DNA from: JANLQX01 sp031418775
GTDB lineage: Bacteria; Actinomycetota; Acidimicrobiia; Acidimicrobiales; JANYDT01
Assembly: GCA_031418775.1 (NCBI GenBank)
Contig: JANOJN010000079.1
Span: 1 to 64,000 of the forward strand
Direction: 5' to 3'
Length of the DNA stretch: 64,000 nt
Part shown: positions 26,259 to 34,567 of the stretch, piece after piece
Layout: each line of letters begins with the position of its first letter
Position numbering within the stretch: the stretch's first letter is position 1
Made by a program: the position numbers and the translations under genes
Notes under the pieces: generated by a model
Told to the model about the DNA's origin: nothing
What the model saw: the letters and a program-made list of their open reading frames with translations, nothing else
Databases searched by the model: none

Positions 26259-27686
26259 GTGAGCGCGACAACCATCGATGCCGTTGTCGTCGGGTCAGGA
26301 CCCAATGGGCTCGTTGCCGCCGTCACCCTGGCGATGGCCGGTCGCTCGGTTGTCGTCCTTGAGGCTGACCCGACGATCGGCGGAGGAACCCGCAGCGGCG
26401 AGCTCACCCTCCCGGGGTTCGTGCACGACATCTGCTCGGCGATCCATCCGCTCGGTGTCGGGTCGCCAGTGATGTCATCACTGCCCCTGGCCGATCACGG
26501 CCTGCGGTGGCTGCACCCGCCCGTGGCCCTCGCCCATCCGCTCGAAGATGGACGTGCCGGACTGGTGACCCGCGACGCAACGGAGACTGCCGACGGTCTC
26601 GGGAGCGATCGCGAAGCGTGGCGCCGGCACATCGGTTCGCTTTCGGAACGCTGGGGGACGTTGCTGCCGATGCTGATGCGTCCGCTCCCGCAGGTTCCGC
26701 GTCACCCCATCACGCTCGCCCGTTTCGGCCTCCCCGCGCTCGCCCCGGCAACACGCCTGGGGAACCACTGGTTCGAGGCCGACGAAGCCCGCGCATTGTT
26801 CGCCGGGTCGGCCGCCCACGCATTCCTTCCCCTGTCGCGTCCGATGACCGCGGGCTTCGGGCTGGTCCTGTTGGCGTCAGCGCACGCGGTCGGGTGGCCG
26901 GTCGCCGCGGGCGGCTCGCAGGCCATCGCCGACGCGTTGGTGTCGCTGCTTCGTAAGCACGGCGGAAAGGTGGAGACGGGCCGGTGCGTGACGTCGTTCG
27001 CCGACATCCCTGAGTCGCGTGCGGTGCTCTTCGATCTCTCTCCCACACAGGTCGCCCGTATCGCCGGCGACCGCCTACCACTGCGTTACCGGCGCCGACT
27101 CGAAGCCTTCCGGCATGGGCCGGCGGCCTTCAAGATCGACTACGCCCTCGCCGGTCCGGTTCCGTGGACCAACGAAGGTTGCCGTCGGGCCGGCACCGTC
27201 CACGTGGGTGGATCGGCGGAAGAAGTTGCGAAGGCGGAGGCCGAGGTTGCGGCTGGTCACCACCCTGACCGTCCGTTCGTGCTGGTCGCCCAGCAGTCGA
27301 TCATCGACCCGTCCCGCGCTCCCGATGGGACGCACACTCTGTGGGCGTATTGCCACGTCCCCAACGGATCGACCGTCGATATGACGGTGGCGATCGAACG
27401 ACAGATCGAACGGTTCGCTCCAGGTTTCCGTGATCTGGTGCTTGCCCGCCACGTCGCCACCCCGGCGTGGTTCGAAGCGCACGATCATGCCTACGTCGGT
27501 GGTGACATCAGCGGTGGCGCCCACGACGGCGTGCAGTTGCTCTTTCGTCCGTTGGTCGGACGGCCCTACCGAACGCCGAACCCGAGTATCTTCCTCTGTT
27601 CGGCTTCGACACCCCCGGGCGGGGGAGTGCACGGGATGTGCGGGTTCAACGCCGCACAGGTTGCTCTGCGAGGTCCTCTCCAATAG
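26259..27686 (+). CDS. FAD-dependent oxidoreductase, phytoene-desaturase (CrtI)-like
   Basis: 475 residues. The N-terminus carries the dinucleotide-binding motif VVGSGPNGLVAAVTLAMAG followed by the acidic end of strand 2 (VVLEAD) and the second motif IGGGTRS. The C-terminus has the FAD-contacting PPGGGVHGMCGFNAA typical of the CrtI/carotenoid isomerase/polyprenyl oxidoreductase group. The reaction is not clear; related proteins desaturate or isomerise polyenes or act on other lipids. GTG 26259 has AAGGAG at 26247-26252, six bases upstream, and sits directly before the Rossmann fold. No other carotenoid gene is nearby, so a carotenoid role is unproven. Confidence 0.82.
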   Translation: MSATTIDAVVVGSGPNGLVAAVTLAMAGRSVVVLEADPTIGGGTRSGELTLPGFVHDICSAIHPLGVGSPVMSSLPLADHGLRWLHPPVALAHPLEDGRAGLVTRDATETADGLGSDREAWRRHIGSLSERWGTLLPMLMRPLPQVPRHPITLARFGLPALAPATRLGNHWFEADEARALFAGSAAHAFLPLSRPMTAGFGLVLLASAHAVGWPVAAGGSQAIADALVSLLRKHGGKVETGRCVTSFADIPESRAVLFDLSPTQVARIAGDRLPLRYRRRLEAFRHGPAAFKIDYALAGPVPWTNEGCRRAGTVHVGGSAEEVAKAEAEVAAGHHPDRPFVLVAQQSIIDPSRAPDGTHTLWAYCHVPNGSTVDMTVAIERQIERFAPGFRDLVLARHVATPAWFEAHDHAYVGGDISGGAHDGVQLLFRPLVGRPYRTPNPSIFLCSASTPPGGGVHGMCGFNAAQVALRGPLQ

Positions 27687-27804
27687 GCGCAAGGGACGCG
27701 GCTGGGCCCTTCGACCCACTCGCTCGCCCGAAGCCGTCAGATCAGTTCCGGCCCCGGTTCGACCCGACTCAAGACGACGGTTTCATCCGCCGATCGACAA
27801 GGCC

Positions 27805-30438
27805 ATGGGATTGGGTGAGCACGGACGCTCCGAAATCGACGCTTCGGCGCCGCCGCGTTCTGCCGCGTCTGATCCCGCAATCGGTGGGGCGGGGCGGGTG
27901 GCGATGCTCACGTTCGGCCTTTGGGTCACTTCAGCGGCCGCCATCCTCTCGCTGAGAGGATCCGAGCACTGGACCGACCCCGCCCGCTGGCCCTGGTGGT
28001 TTGCCGTGCCAACACTGGCGTTGATGTTCGGAGCGGCCGAGATCTTCGTCGTCCATCTCCATGTTCGAGGCGAAGCCCACACCTTCGCACTGCGTGAACT
28101 GCCGGTCGCGCTCGGGCTGTTCTTCGTCTCTCCCTTCGTGGTCATCGGCACGCAGATCCTCGGCGGAACCTTGGCCCTGAAGCTGCACCGGAAGCAGGGC
28201 CCGCTCAAGCTGCTGTTCAACACCGCCGCCTTCGTGGCGGCAGACGTCGTGTCGATCGGGCTCTTCCGCCTTCTCGCGCCCGATCGGGCCCCGATCGACG
28301 AGATGGTGCTGATCAAGGGCTCGGCTGCCCTTCTCGCCGGCTCGATCCTGTCGGTCTTCCTTGTATTCCTCGCGATATCGCTCGCCACGGGCGCCTGGCG
28401 GCTCTCCGAGCTCAGCGCCGGCGTCCGCTTCGCTCTGGTGACGAACATCTTCACCGTGAGCCTCGGGGCCATCGCGGTGATCGTGGTCGACGCCCGGCCC
28501 TGGCTCTCCGGACTGCTCGTCGTGCCCACCGGTGGCATCTACCTGGCGAATTGGGCCTACACCACGCAGCGTCGACGTCACGAGGGCCTCGAATTCCTCT
28601 ACAGCTCGACCAAACTGCTGCACGAGTCGTCAGACCTGGAATCAGGTATGACCGAACTACTCCGTCATGTCCGCGACACGTTCCAGGCCGAGGCGGCCGA
28701 GCTCATCTACCTGTCGGAAACCACCGATTCGCCGGTCTGTGTTCGGGTCGGTCCGGGGGAATTGGTGCAGGCGTTCGGCACGCTGGACGACACCCACCAT
28801 CTGCTCATCGGTCTCCTCGAATCCCGACACTCGTCGATTCTCGACGCCACCGTTGCGGGTGAGGCCGGTCAGGGCGGTGAATTCCTCCGCCAGCGCGGCT
28901 ACAAAGACGCCATGATCATCCCGCTCATCGGTGAATCACGACTCATCGGCGGCTTGGTCGTTGCCATTCATCTGAGCGACGTCGTCGGGTTCGACGGGAA
29001 CGATGTCCGCCTGGCCGAAACGCTGGCCAACCACACGGCGATCGCGTTGGAGAACGGCCGTCTCGAGCAGTCACTTGCCCGGCTGCGGGTGATGGAAGGC
29101 CGGTTGACCTTCCAAGCGACCCATGATCCCCTGACCAGCCTGGCCAACCGCTCCCTGTTCCGGACCGAGGTCCAGGACGCCATCGAGCGTTGCGAGCCGG
29201 CGCGTGGTGCGGCCCTGTTCATCGATCTCGACGACTTCAAGACCGTGAACGACAGCTTCGGCCATGCCACCGGTGACTCCCTGCTCATCGAGGTGGCGCG
29301 CCGTTTGAAGGGGTGCGTGAACCCAACCGAGACCGTCGCCCGCCTCGGCGGTGACGAGTTCGCCATCCTTCTCCCGGATGCCGAGCATGGCGGCGCCGTC
29401 GACGCCGTGGCCCAGCGGATCCTCGACGCTCTCGATGATCCGGTCCGTATCGGTGACCTGCGTCTCCAGGTTCGCGCCAGCGTCGGCGTCGCCCTCATGG
29501 AACCGGGAACCGACGCCACGGCGCTCATGCGCAACGCCGACACGGCGATGTACATCGCTAAGGCAAAGGGCAAGGGCCGCTCCGTCACGTTCTCGTCGTC
29601 CATGCACGAATCGACCCTGCATCGCTACAACCTTCGAACGGAACTCGAAGAGGCGTTGACCCGCGGCGAACTCTCGGCCGTCTACCAGCCGATCGTGACG
29701 CTGGCAACCAACGGGTTGGTCGGTGCCGAAGCCCTGGTGCGCTGGAACCATCCTGCGCTTGGCTATCTCGAGCCTGATGTGTTCCTCGGCGTCGCGCAGG
29801 AATCGGGACTCATCGCCGCGCTCGACATGGCCGTGCTCGACCTCGCCTGCGCGTGGGTGGCCCGAAGCGATGCCGTCGGCATCGGTGTTCCCTGGGTCTC
29901 GGTGAACATCTCCCCGCGGAGCTTCCGGGAACCGGGTCTCGTCGATCGGATCAGCTCGGCCCTCGGGCGAACCGGTCTGGCGGCGTCTCGTCTTGTCATC
30001 GAGATCACCGAAGACCTCGTCGACGAAGATCTCGATCACGCGGTCGAGGTGCTCCGTCAGCTCCGCCTGGTCGGTGTGGGCTTGGCCCTCGACGACTTCG
30101 GGACGGGGTACTCGTCGCTCAGTCATCTGCGGATGATGCCGGTCGACACCATCAAGATCGCCAAACCCTTCGTGGATGACCTCGAGACGTCAATCGACGA
30201 GCAGGCGTTCGCGACCGCCATCGTCACCCTGGCGGACAACCTCGGGAAATTCACCGTTGCCGAGGGCATCGAACGGCCGGAACAACTCGATGCCCTTCTC
30301 GCCATGGGGTGCGACGCCGGTCAGGGATACCTCTTCGCCCGGCCGATGGACGAGGCAACGTTTGCCACCTGGATGCGTCAGTCGGCCGGCCGGGTGGGCG
30401 GAGAACCGCTTCCCTCGTTGCGCCACTCGACGCCCTGA
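27805..30438 (+). CDS. Membrane GAF-GGDEF-EAL cyclic-di-GMP enzyme
   Basis: 877 residues: about eight membrane helices (35-260), a GAF-like domain (about 285-440), GGDEF domain with intact RLGGDEF near residue 515, and EAL domain with GAEALVRW near 642 and DDFGTGYSS at 763. The other EAL metal and catalytic residues (SVNIS, EITE, IKIAK, VAEGIE, GQGYLF) are visible, so both synthesis and hydrolysis of c-di-GMP are possible. The RxxD product-inhibition site five residues before GGDEF is absent. ATG 27805 is the first good start, with AAGG just upstream though closely spaced. It probably controls surface or motility traits. It lies 118 bp after the oxidoreductase and before the secreted protease. 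Confidence 0.9.
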   Translation: MGLGEHGRSEIDASAPPRSAASDPAIGGAGRVAMLTFGLWVTSAAAILSLRGSEHWTDPARWPWWFAVPTLALMFGAAEIFVVHLHVRGEAHTFALRELPVALGLFFVSPFVVIGTQILGGTLALKLHRKQGPLKLLFNTAAFVAADVVSIGLFRLLAPDRAPIDEMVLIKGSAALLAGSILSVFLVFLAISLATGAWRLSELSAGVRFALVTNIFTVSLGAIAVIVVDARPWLSGLLVVPTGGIYLANWAYTTQRRRHEGLEFLYSSTKLLHESSDLESGMTELLRHVRDTFQAEAAELIYLSETTDSPVCVRVGPGELVQAFGTLDDTHHLLIGLLESRHSSILDATVAGEAGQGGEFLRQRGYKDAMIIPLIGESRLIGGLVVAIHLSDVVGFDGNDVRLAETLANHTAIALENGRLEQSLARLRVMEGRLTFQATHDPLTSLANRSLFRTEVQDAIERCEPARGAALFIDLDDFKTVNDSFGHATGDSLLIEVARRLKGCVNPTETVARLGGDEFAILLPDAEHGGAVDAVAQRILDALDDPVRIGDLRLQVRASVGVALMEPGTDATALMRNADTAMYIAKAKGKGRSVTFSSSMHESTLHRYNLRTELEEALTRGELSAVYQPIVTLATNGLVGAEALVRWNHPALGYLEPDVFLGVAQESGLIAALDMAVLDLACAWVARSDAVGIGVPWVSVNISPRSFREPGLVDRISSALGRTGLAASRLVIEITEDLVDEDLDHAVEVLRQLRLVGVGLALDDFGTGYSSLSHLRMMPVDTIKIAKPFVDDLETSIDEQAFATAIVTLADNLGKFTVAEGIERPEQLDALLAMGCDAGQGYLFARPMDEATFATWMRQSAGRVGGEPLPSLRHSTP

Positions 30439-30596
30439 CGCCGAGCGCGGCCAGCGCTCGAAGGTGTCCGGACCGGCTGAGGGTCAGTTCAGTAGTGAGA
30501 GGTGGTGCAGAGCCTCCCGACTCATTCATTCGACCACGCAGAGTGGCGATGATGGGTGCGTGGTCATGGAAGACCACCCGAAACCCGGAGTAGCCG

Positions 30597-32183
30597 ATGC
30601 GTCACTTCCCCAAGCCTGCCAATGTCCCTTCCGGAGCCACCTGGCTCCGTCACATCCTGCGTGGCCGCACGACAGGCCTCGTGCTCGGCACCATTCTCAC
30701 CGGCGCCAGCCTTGTCCCGGCCATCGGTGCCCAGCCTGCGTCGGCCGCCGGTTACGACCCCACGACGGACCCGTACTCCATGGCCGCGGTCACCTCACAG
30801 ACGGGTGCCACGGCGTGGTGGAACGCGGGCTTCACCGGGCGGGGCGTTGACGTCGCCGTCATTGATACCGGCGTGTCACCGGTTCCCGGCCTCGATGCGC
30901 CCGGCAAGATCATCCACGGCGCCGACCTCTCCCTGGAGTCCCAGGCGCCGAACCTGACCCGGCTCGACTCGAACGGCCACGGCACCTTCATGGCCGGGCT
31001 CATCGCGGGGAAGGACGCTGCTCTCACCGCGCCGTATGCCAACGCTCCCGCCACCGCGTATCGCGGGATTGCCCCGGATGCCCGCATTGTCAGCGTCAAG
31101 GTCGGCACCGCTGACGGAGGCGTCGACGTCACCCAGGTCATTGCCGCCATCGACTGGGTCGTCCAGAACAAGAACAACAACGGGCTGAACATCCGCGTGC
31201 TCAACCTGTCGTATGGGACGAACTCGTTGCAGGACGCCGCCGCCGACCCGCTCTCGTATGCGGTGGAACAGGCGTGGAAGCGCGGCATCGTGGTCGTGGT
31301 TGCCGCCGGGAATACCGGTTACCAGAGGGGTAAGGGCGCTCCTGGCTTGGCCAACCCCGCATACAACCCGTTCGTCATCGGTGTCGGCGGCTACGACACG
31401 ATGGGCACGGCCCTCCCGAACGACGATGTGATGGGCGCCTACTCGGCGAGCTCGACCGGATGTGGGGCCAAATGCAAGAACCCTGACTTCGTTGCCGTGG
31501 GTTCGCACCTCCAGGGCCTTCGGGTTCCGAACGGGCACCGGGACGTGACGAGCCCTGAGGGCCGGATCGATGCCCGCTACTTCCGGGGTTCCGGGACTTC
31601 GCAGGCCGCCGCCATCGCGTCCGGCACGATCGCCCTGATCCTGCAGAAGTACCCGAATCTGACCCCGGACCAGGTCAAGCGCTTCATCGCCAACAACGGC
31701 AAGAAGGTTCCGGGGGCCGACAGCCAGGCTCAGGGCGGCGGCGAGATCGACCTCGTCAAGCTCGCCGGCCTGACTCCGTCAGCCTTCACGCAGACCTTCT
31801 TCCCGTCCAAGGGCGGCGGCACGATCGAGGACGCCCGCGGTTCTGATCACCTCACGGCCAACGGCGTGACCCTCACCGGCGAGAAGGACATCTTCGGGCG
31901 GGCCATCGATACGAAGGCACTGGCTTTGGCGCAGGCGGCCGGATCCTCCTGGTCCGGTGGCACCTGGAACGGCTCGACGTGGTCGGGCAGTTCGTGGTCG
32001 GGCTCGTCGTGGTCGGGCAGCTCATGGTCGGGTAGCTCGTGGTCCGGATCGTCATGGTCGGGATCCTCCTGGTCGGGGTCCTCGTGGTCAGGTAGTTCGT
32101 GGTCGGGCTCGTCGTGGTCGGGCTCGTCGTGGTCGGGCAGCTCCTGGTCCGGCTCGTCGTGGTCCGGCGGTACCTGGAACTGA
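30597..32183 (+). CDS. Secreted subtilisin-like serine protease with SSWSG repeat tail
   Basis: 528 residues. A long signal peptide (about 1-51, hydrophobic core LGTILTGASLVPAIGA, end ASA) precedes an S8 peptidase domain with Asp90 (AVIDTG), His128 (NGHGT) and Ser335 (GSGTSQAAA); the oxyanion Asn lies in AAGNTG. After a linker of about 100 residues the protein ends in a Trp/Ser/Gly repeat (SSWSG, 12 consecutive copies after an imperfect lead-in). Secreted subtilases with such tails occur in actinobacteria; the tail probably binds polymer or the cell wall. There is no LPxTG signal. The ATG at 30597 has GGAG about nine bases upstream. A strong terminator follows at 32211. Confidence 0.92.
   Translation: MRHFPKPANVPSGATWLRHILRGRTTGLVLGTILTGASLVPAIGAQPASAAGYDPTTDPYSMAAVTSQTGATAWWNAGFTGRGVDVAVIDTGVSPVPGLDAPGKIIHGADLSLESQAPNLTRLDSNGHGTFMAGLIAGKDAALTAPYANAPATAYRGIAPDARIVSVKVGTADGGVDVTQVIAAIDWVVQNKNNNGLNIRVLNLSYGTNSLQDAAADPLSYAVEQAWKRGIVVVVAAGNTGYQRGKGAPGLANPAYNPFVIGVGGYDTMGTALPNDDVMGAYSASSTGCGAKCKNPDFVAVGSHLQGLRVPNGHRDVTSPEGRIDARYFRGSGTSQAAAIASGTIALILQKYPNLTPDQVKRFIANNGKKVPGADSQAQGGGEIDLVKLAGLTPSAFTQTFFPSKGGGTIEDARGSDHLTANGVTLTGEKDIFGRAIDTKALALAQAAGSSWSGGTWNGSTWSGSSWSGSSWSGSSWSGSSWSGSSWSGSSWSGSSWSGSSWSGSSWSGSSWSGSSWSGSSWSGGTWN
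31944..32180 (+). repeat. 15-bp tandem repeats encoding SSWSG
   Basis: Imperfect lead-in units (SSWSG, GTWNG, STWSG) are followed by 12 consecutive SSWSG units and a closing GTWN. Trp codons stand every 15 bp from 31980 to 32160. Serine codons alternate between AGT/AGC and TCG/TCA/TCC while the peptide is constant, so selection acts on the peptide rather than the DNA being a fresh slippage product. Confidence 0.9.
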
Positions 32184-32210
32184 CCAAGTCAGTCGACCCA
32201 ATCGAACACG

Positions 32211-32240
32211 AAGGAGCCGGCCGCAAGGCCGGCTCCTTTA
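32211..32240 (+). terminator. Intrinsic-type terminator after the protease gene
   Basis: A perfect 12-bp stem AAGGAGCCGGCC / GGCCGGCTCCTT closed by a GCAA tetraloop (32223-32226). Only a short T run ends the stem (CTTT). It stands 28 bp after the protease stop and before the selenoprotein gene. Confidence 0.8.
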
Positions 32241-32334
32241 GCCGTTCACACACGCGTTCAGGTGCCGAATCGCAAGTTCATTGCGATCGTGTTCTGCGGC
32301 CGGCGTCAGAAGCGGAAGTGTACGGTCGCGGCCC

Positions 32335-32928
32335 ATGGAGTCGCCAGAACGAATCGCATGGATCGACACGATCGCCGAGGACGCAGCGGAGGGTCTGCTC
32401 CGAGAGCTTTACGACGCGGAACGCGAGAAGTCCATCGGCGTTGTCGACAACATCTTGAAGGTGCATGCTCTCCACCCCGAGACAATGCGTGCACATATCG
32501 ATCTCTACCGGACCGTGATGTACGGGCGTTCCGGTGTGACCCGCATCGAGCGGGAGATGATCGGTGTGGTCGTGTCAGAAATCAACAGCTGCCACTACTG
32601 ACTTGCCCACCACGCGGCCGGTCTGGTCCGCCTCTGCAAGAACGTAGCTCTCGTACGTACGCTTATTGATGACCACGAGGCCGCCGAGATCACCGACCGT
32701 CAACGCGCCATCCTCGCCTACGCCGTTCGCCTGACGGTCGCCCCGGGCGCGATGAACGAAGATTCACTCGCTCCGCTGCGGGACAACGGCCTGTCGGACC
32801 GTGACATCCTCGACGTCAATCAGGTGACTGCGTACTTCGCCTACGTGAACCGGGTCGCCGACGGTCTCGGCGTGGTGACCGATGCGTACGCGGAAGACGC
32901 CTACCGGAGCATCGTCGCCCCCGACTGA
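32335..32928 (+). CDS. AhpD-like peroxidase-related selenoprotein (in-frame TGA read as selenocysteine)
   Basis: 197 residues if the TGA at 32599-32601 is read through. The N-terminal part (MESPERIAWIDTIAEDAAEG... REMIGVVVSEINSC) and the part after the TGA (LAHHAAGLVRL... LTDRQRAILAYAVRLTV-like, ending IVAPD at 32928) form one uninterrupted member of the carboxymuconolactone decarboxylase/AhpD 'uncharacterised peroxidase-related' family, of normal length. The family motif is CHYCxxHH; here it is Cys86-His-Tyr-Sec89, so the TGA stands exactly where the resolving/peroxidatic Cys should be. A SECIS-like hairpin follows the TGA in register. Expected role: thiol-dependent peroxide or disulfide reduction in the cytoplasm. 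An ordinary gene call would stop at 88 residues. ATG 32335 lacks a clear Shine-Dalgarno. Selenocysteine genes are not in this window. Confidence 0.88.
32599..32640 (+). promoter_or_regulatory. Bacterial SECIS-like element
   Basis: Directly after TGA 32599-32601, CTTGC (32602-32606) pairs with GCAAG (32636-32640). GCGGCC (32614-32619) pairs with GG+CCGC (32625-32631) with T32627 bulged. The apical loop is GGTCT (32620-32624). Counting U of UGA as 1, the loop GU falls at 23-24, the same register and the same loop bases as the E. coli fdhF SECIS, which SelB needs. The stem lies inside coding sequence, as is usual in bacteria. Confidence 0.85.
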
Positions 32929-32955
32929 GCAGGCCCGTTCCGTCGACGGTGCCGC

Positions 32956-34365
32956 TCAGAGGTCAGGATGCCCGGTGGAGAACCCGCTGGCTGCCTCATA
33001 GGCGGCACCGGCGGAGAGCAACGTCGCTTCGGACAACGCCGGCCCGATCAGCTGGAATCCGAGCGGTGAGCCCTCGGCCGCACGGCCCATCGGGAGCGTG
33101 AGTGACGGGACGCCGGCGAGGTTGAACGGAATCGTGTAGCGCATGAAGCCGGCCGAGTCGACGGGCGACGAACCCACCGACGCCTTCATCTGCGACGCCA
33201 GCAGGGGAGCGATGGGGAGGACCGGGGCGACCATCATGTCAACCTCCGCGAACACCCGGTGCAGCGCTCCACGGAACTCGCGGCGCCAAATAGCCACCGT
33301 GGCGTAATCCACCGCGGTGGAAGCGCGGCCGAGATCGAGGAGGTCGCGGTATGGCTGGCCGTAGCTGGCACGCTCCGACGGGTAGCTCGCGGCGTGGGAG
33401 ATGGCCGCTTCGGCAGCCGCCGCCATCACTGCACGCGGCAGGATCGCGTCCACCTCGGGCACCCGTACATCGACGATGACAGCCCGCTGATCCTTCAACA
33501 GGGCAATGGCCGCGGTGAGCGCCGAGAACGTCGGACCGTCCACGTCGCCCAAGGCATACGCCTGATCGACACCGATCCGGACACCGTGAAGCCGCGCCGC
33601 TAGCGCTGCCGATGCGCAGTCGCCCACGGGTTCCGTCAGCGATGTGACGTCGAGAGGGTCGTGCCCGGCCATGGCCTCGTACATCAGGGCAACGTCGAGG
33701 ACCGAGCGGGCCATCGGACCGACGTGATCGAACGTGTCGGACAACGGAAACACGCCGTGGCGGCTCACCCGACCCCACGTCGGCTTCAAGCCGACCAGAT
33801 GGTTGGCGGCAGACGGAAAGCGGATCGACCCCGCGGTATCGGTGCCGACGGCCCCGTACGCCAGACCGGCGGCCACCGAAACGCCCGAGCCGCTTGACGA
33901 TGCACCCGACCAGCGATCCTCGGCCCACGGGTTGACCGGCGTGGCGACATCGGGATGATGGGATCCCCACGCGCCTTCGGTCAGCTGTGCCTTGCCGATA
34001 ATGATGGCGCCGGCGTCCTGCAGCCTCGTCACCACCGTGGCGGTGTCGGTGGACGAGAATCCCGTCGAGAAAAACCCACCGGCACGGGTCGGCGTGCCGG
34101 CCATCGCGCACAGATCTTTGACGGCGACCGGGACGCCGTGCAGCGGGCCGAGCGCGTCCCCGCGGGCTCTACGGGCGTCAGCGTCCTCCGCGTCCCGCAA
34201 CGCATCGTCGCCTCTTACGAACGCGAACGCGTGCAGGCGTGGATCGAGGCGCGTGATTCGGTCGAGTGTGTGTTGCGTGACCTCGGTGGCGGAGAGGCCG
34301 CCCGAACGGATATCGGCCGCTACGTCAGCGAGATGGCGGTAGTGGAGTTCCTCAGCGGCGGCCAC
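32956..34365 (-). CDS. Amidase (amidase-signature family)
   Basis: 469 residues with the Ser-cisSer-Lys triad of the amidase signature family: Lys83 in VAVKDL, the cis-Ser in SGASSSGSG (about 157) and nucleophile Ser180 in GTDTAGSIRFPS. It hydrolyses an amide (or carbamate) to acid and ammonia; related proteins include GatA, but GatB/GatC are not nearby, so a catabolic amidase is more likely. GTG 34365 is chosen because AAAGGA precedes it at a good distance; longer frames run into the ABC gene upstream. It lies about 200 bp after the liv-type importer genes in the same direction, so it may act on an imported amide. Confidence 0.88.
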   Translation of the reverse strand: MAAAEELHYRHLADVAADIRSGGLSATEVTQHTLDRITRLDPRLHAFAFVRGDDALRDAEDADARRARGDALGPLHGVPVAVKDLCAMAGTPTRAGGFFSTGFSSTDTATVVTRLQDAGAIIIGKAQLTEGAWGSHHPDVATPVNPWAEDRWSGASSSGSGVSVAAGLAYGAVGTDTAGSIRFPSAANHLVGLKPTWGRVSRHGVFPLSDTFDHVGPMARSVLDVALMYEAMAGHDPLDVTSLTEPVGDCASAALAARLHGVRIGVDQAYALGDVDGPTFSALTAAIALLKDQRAVIVDVRVPEVDAILPRAVMAAAAEAAISHAASYPSERASYGQPYRDLLDLGRASTAVDYATVAIWRREFRGALHRVFAEVDMMVAPVLPIAPLLASQMKASVGSSPVDSAGFMRYTIPFNLAGVPSLTLPMGRAAEGSPLGFQLIGPALSEATLLSAGAAYEAASGFSTGHPDL

Positions 34366-34567
34366 GGCGTTCGTCCTTTCGCAGGCTCGTTCGATGTGGT
34401 GTCGCACGGCTTCACATGGCTTCAGCTGGCCAACGACACGATGACCACGACATCGTCTGTCGGCCGGGCCTTCTCGGCGCCAGCTCCCGGATGCGGCATC
34501 AGGCGCGGGTCCGGCCGGTCCGGTACCGCCTCCCCGATGGGGAGACAGCACCGGCCAAACGACGGAT

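Noticed and set aside
30482..30596. Possible c-di-GMP (GEMM) riboswitch before the protease, suggested by GCAGAGCC-like fragments
   Set aside because: The conserved GEMM cores and tetraloop-receptor pairing could not be matched; only a 9-bp inverted repeat is convincing.
31944..32180. CRISPR-like or DNA-level repeat array
   Set aside because: Units are 15 bp, in frame, contiguous and without spacers; they encode a peptide repeat.
32599..32601. Simple nonsense mutation in the AhpD-like gene
   Set aside because: The stop sits exactly at the redox cysteine, the frame beyond is intact for 108 codons, and a SECIS-like hairpin with the correct register follows.
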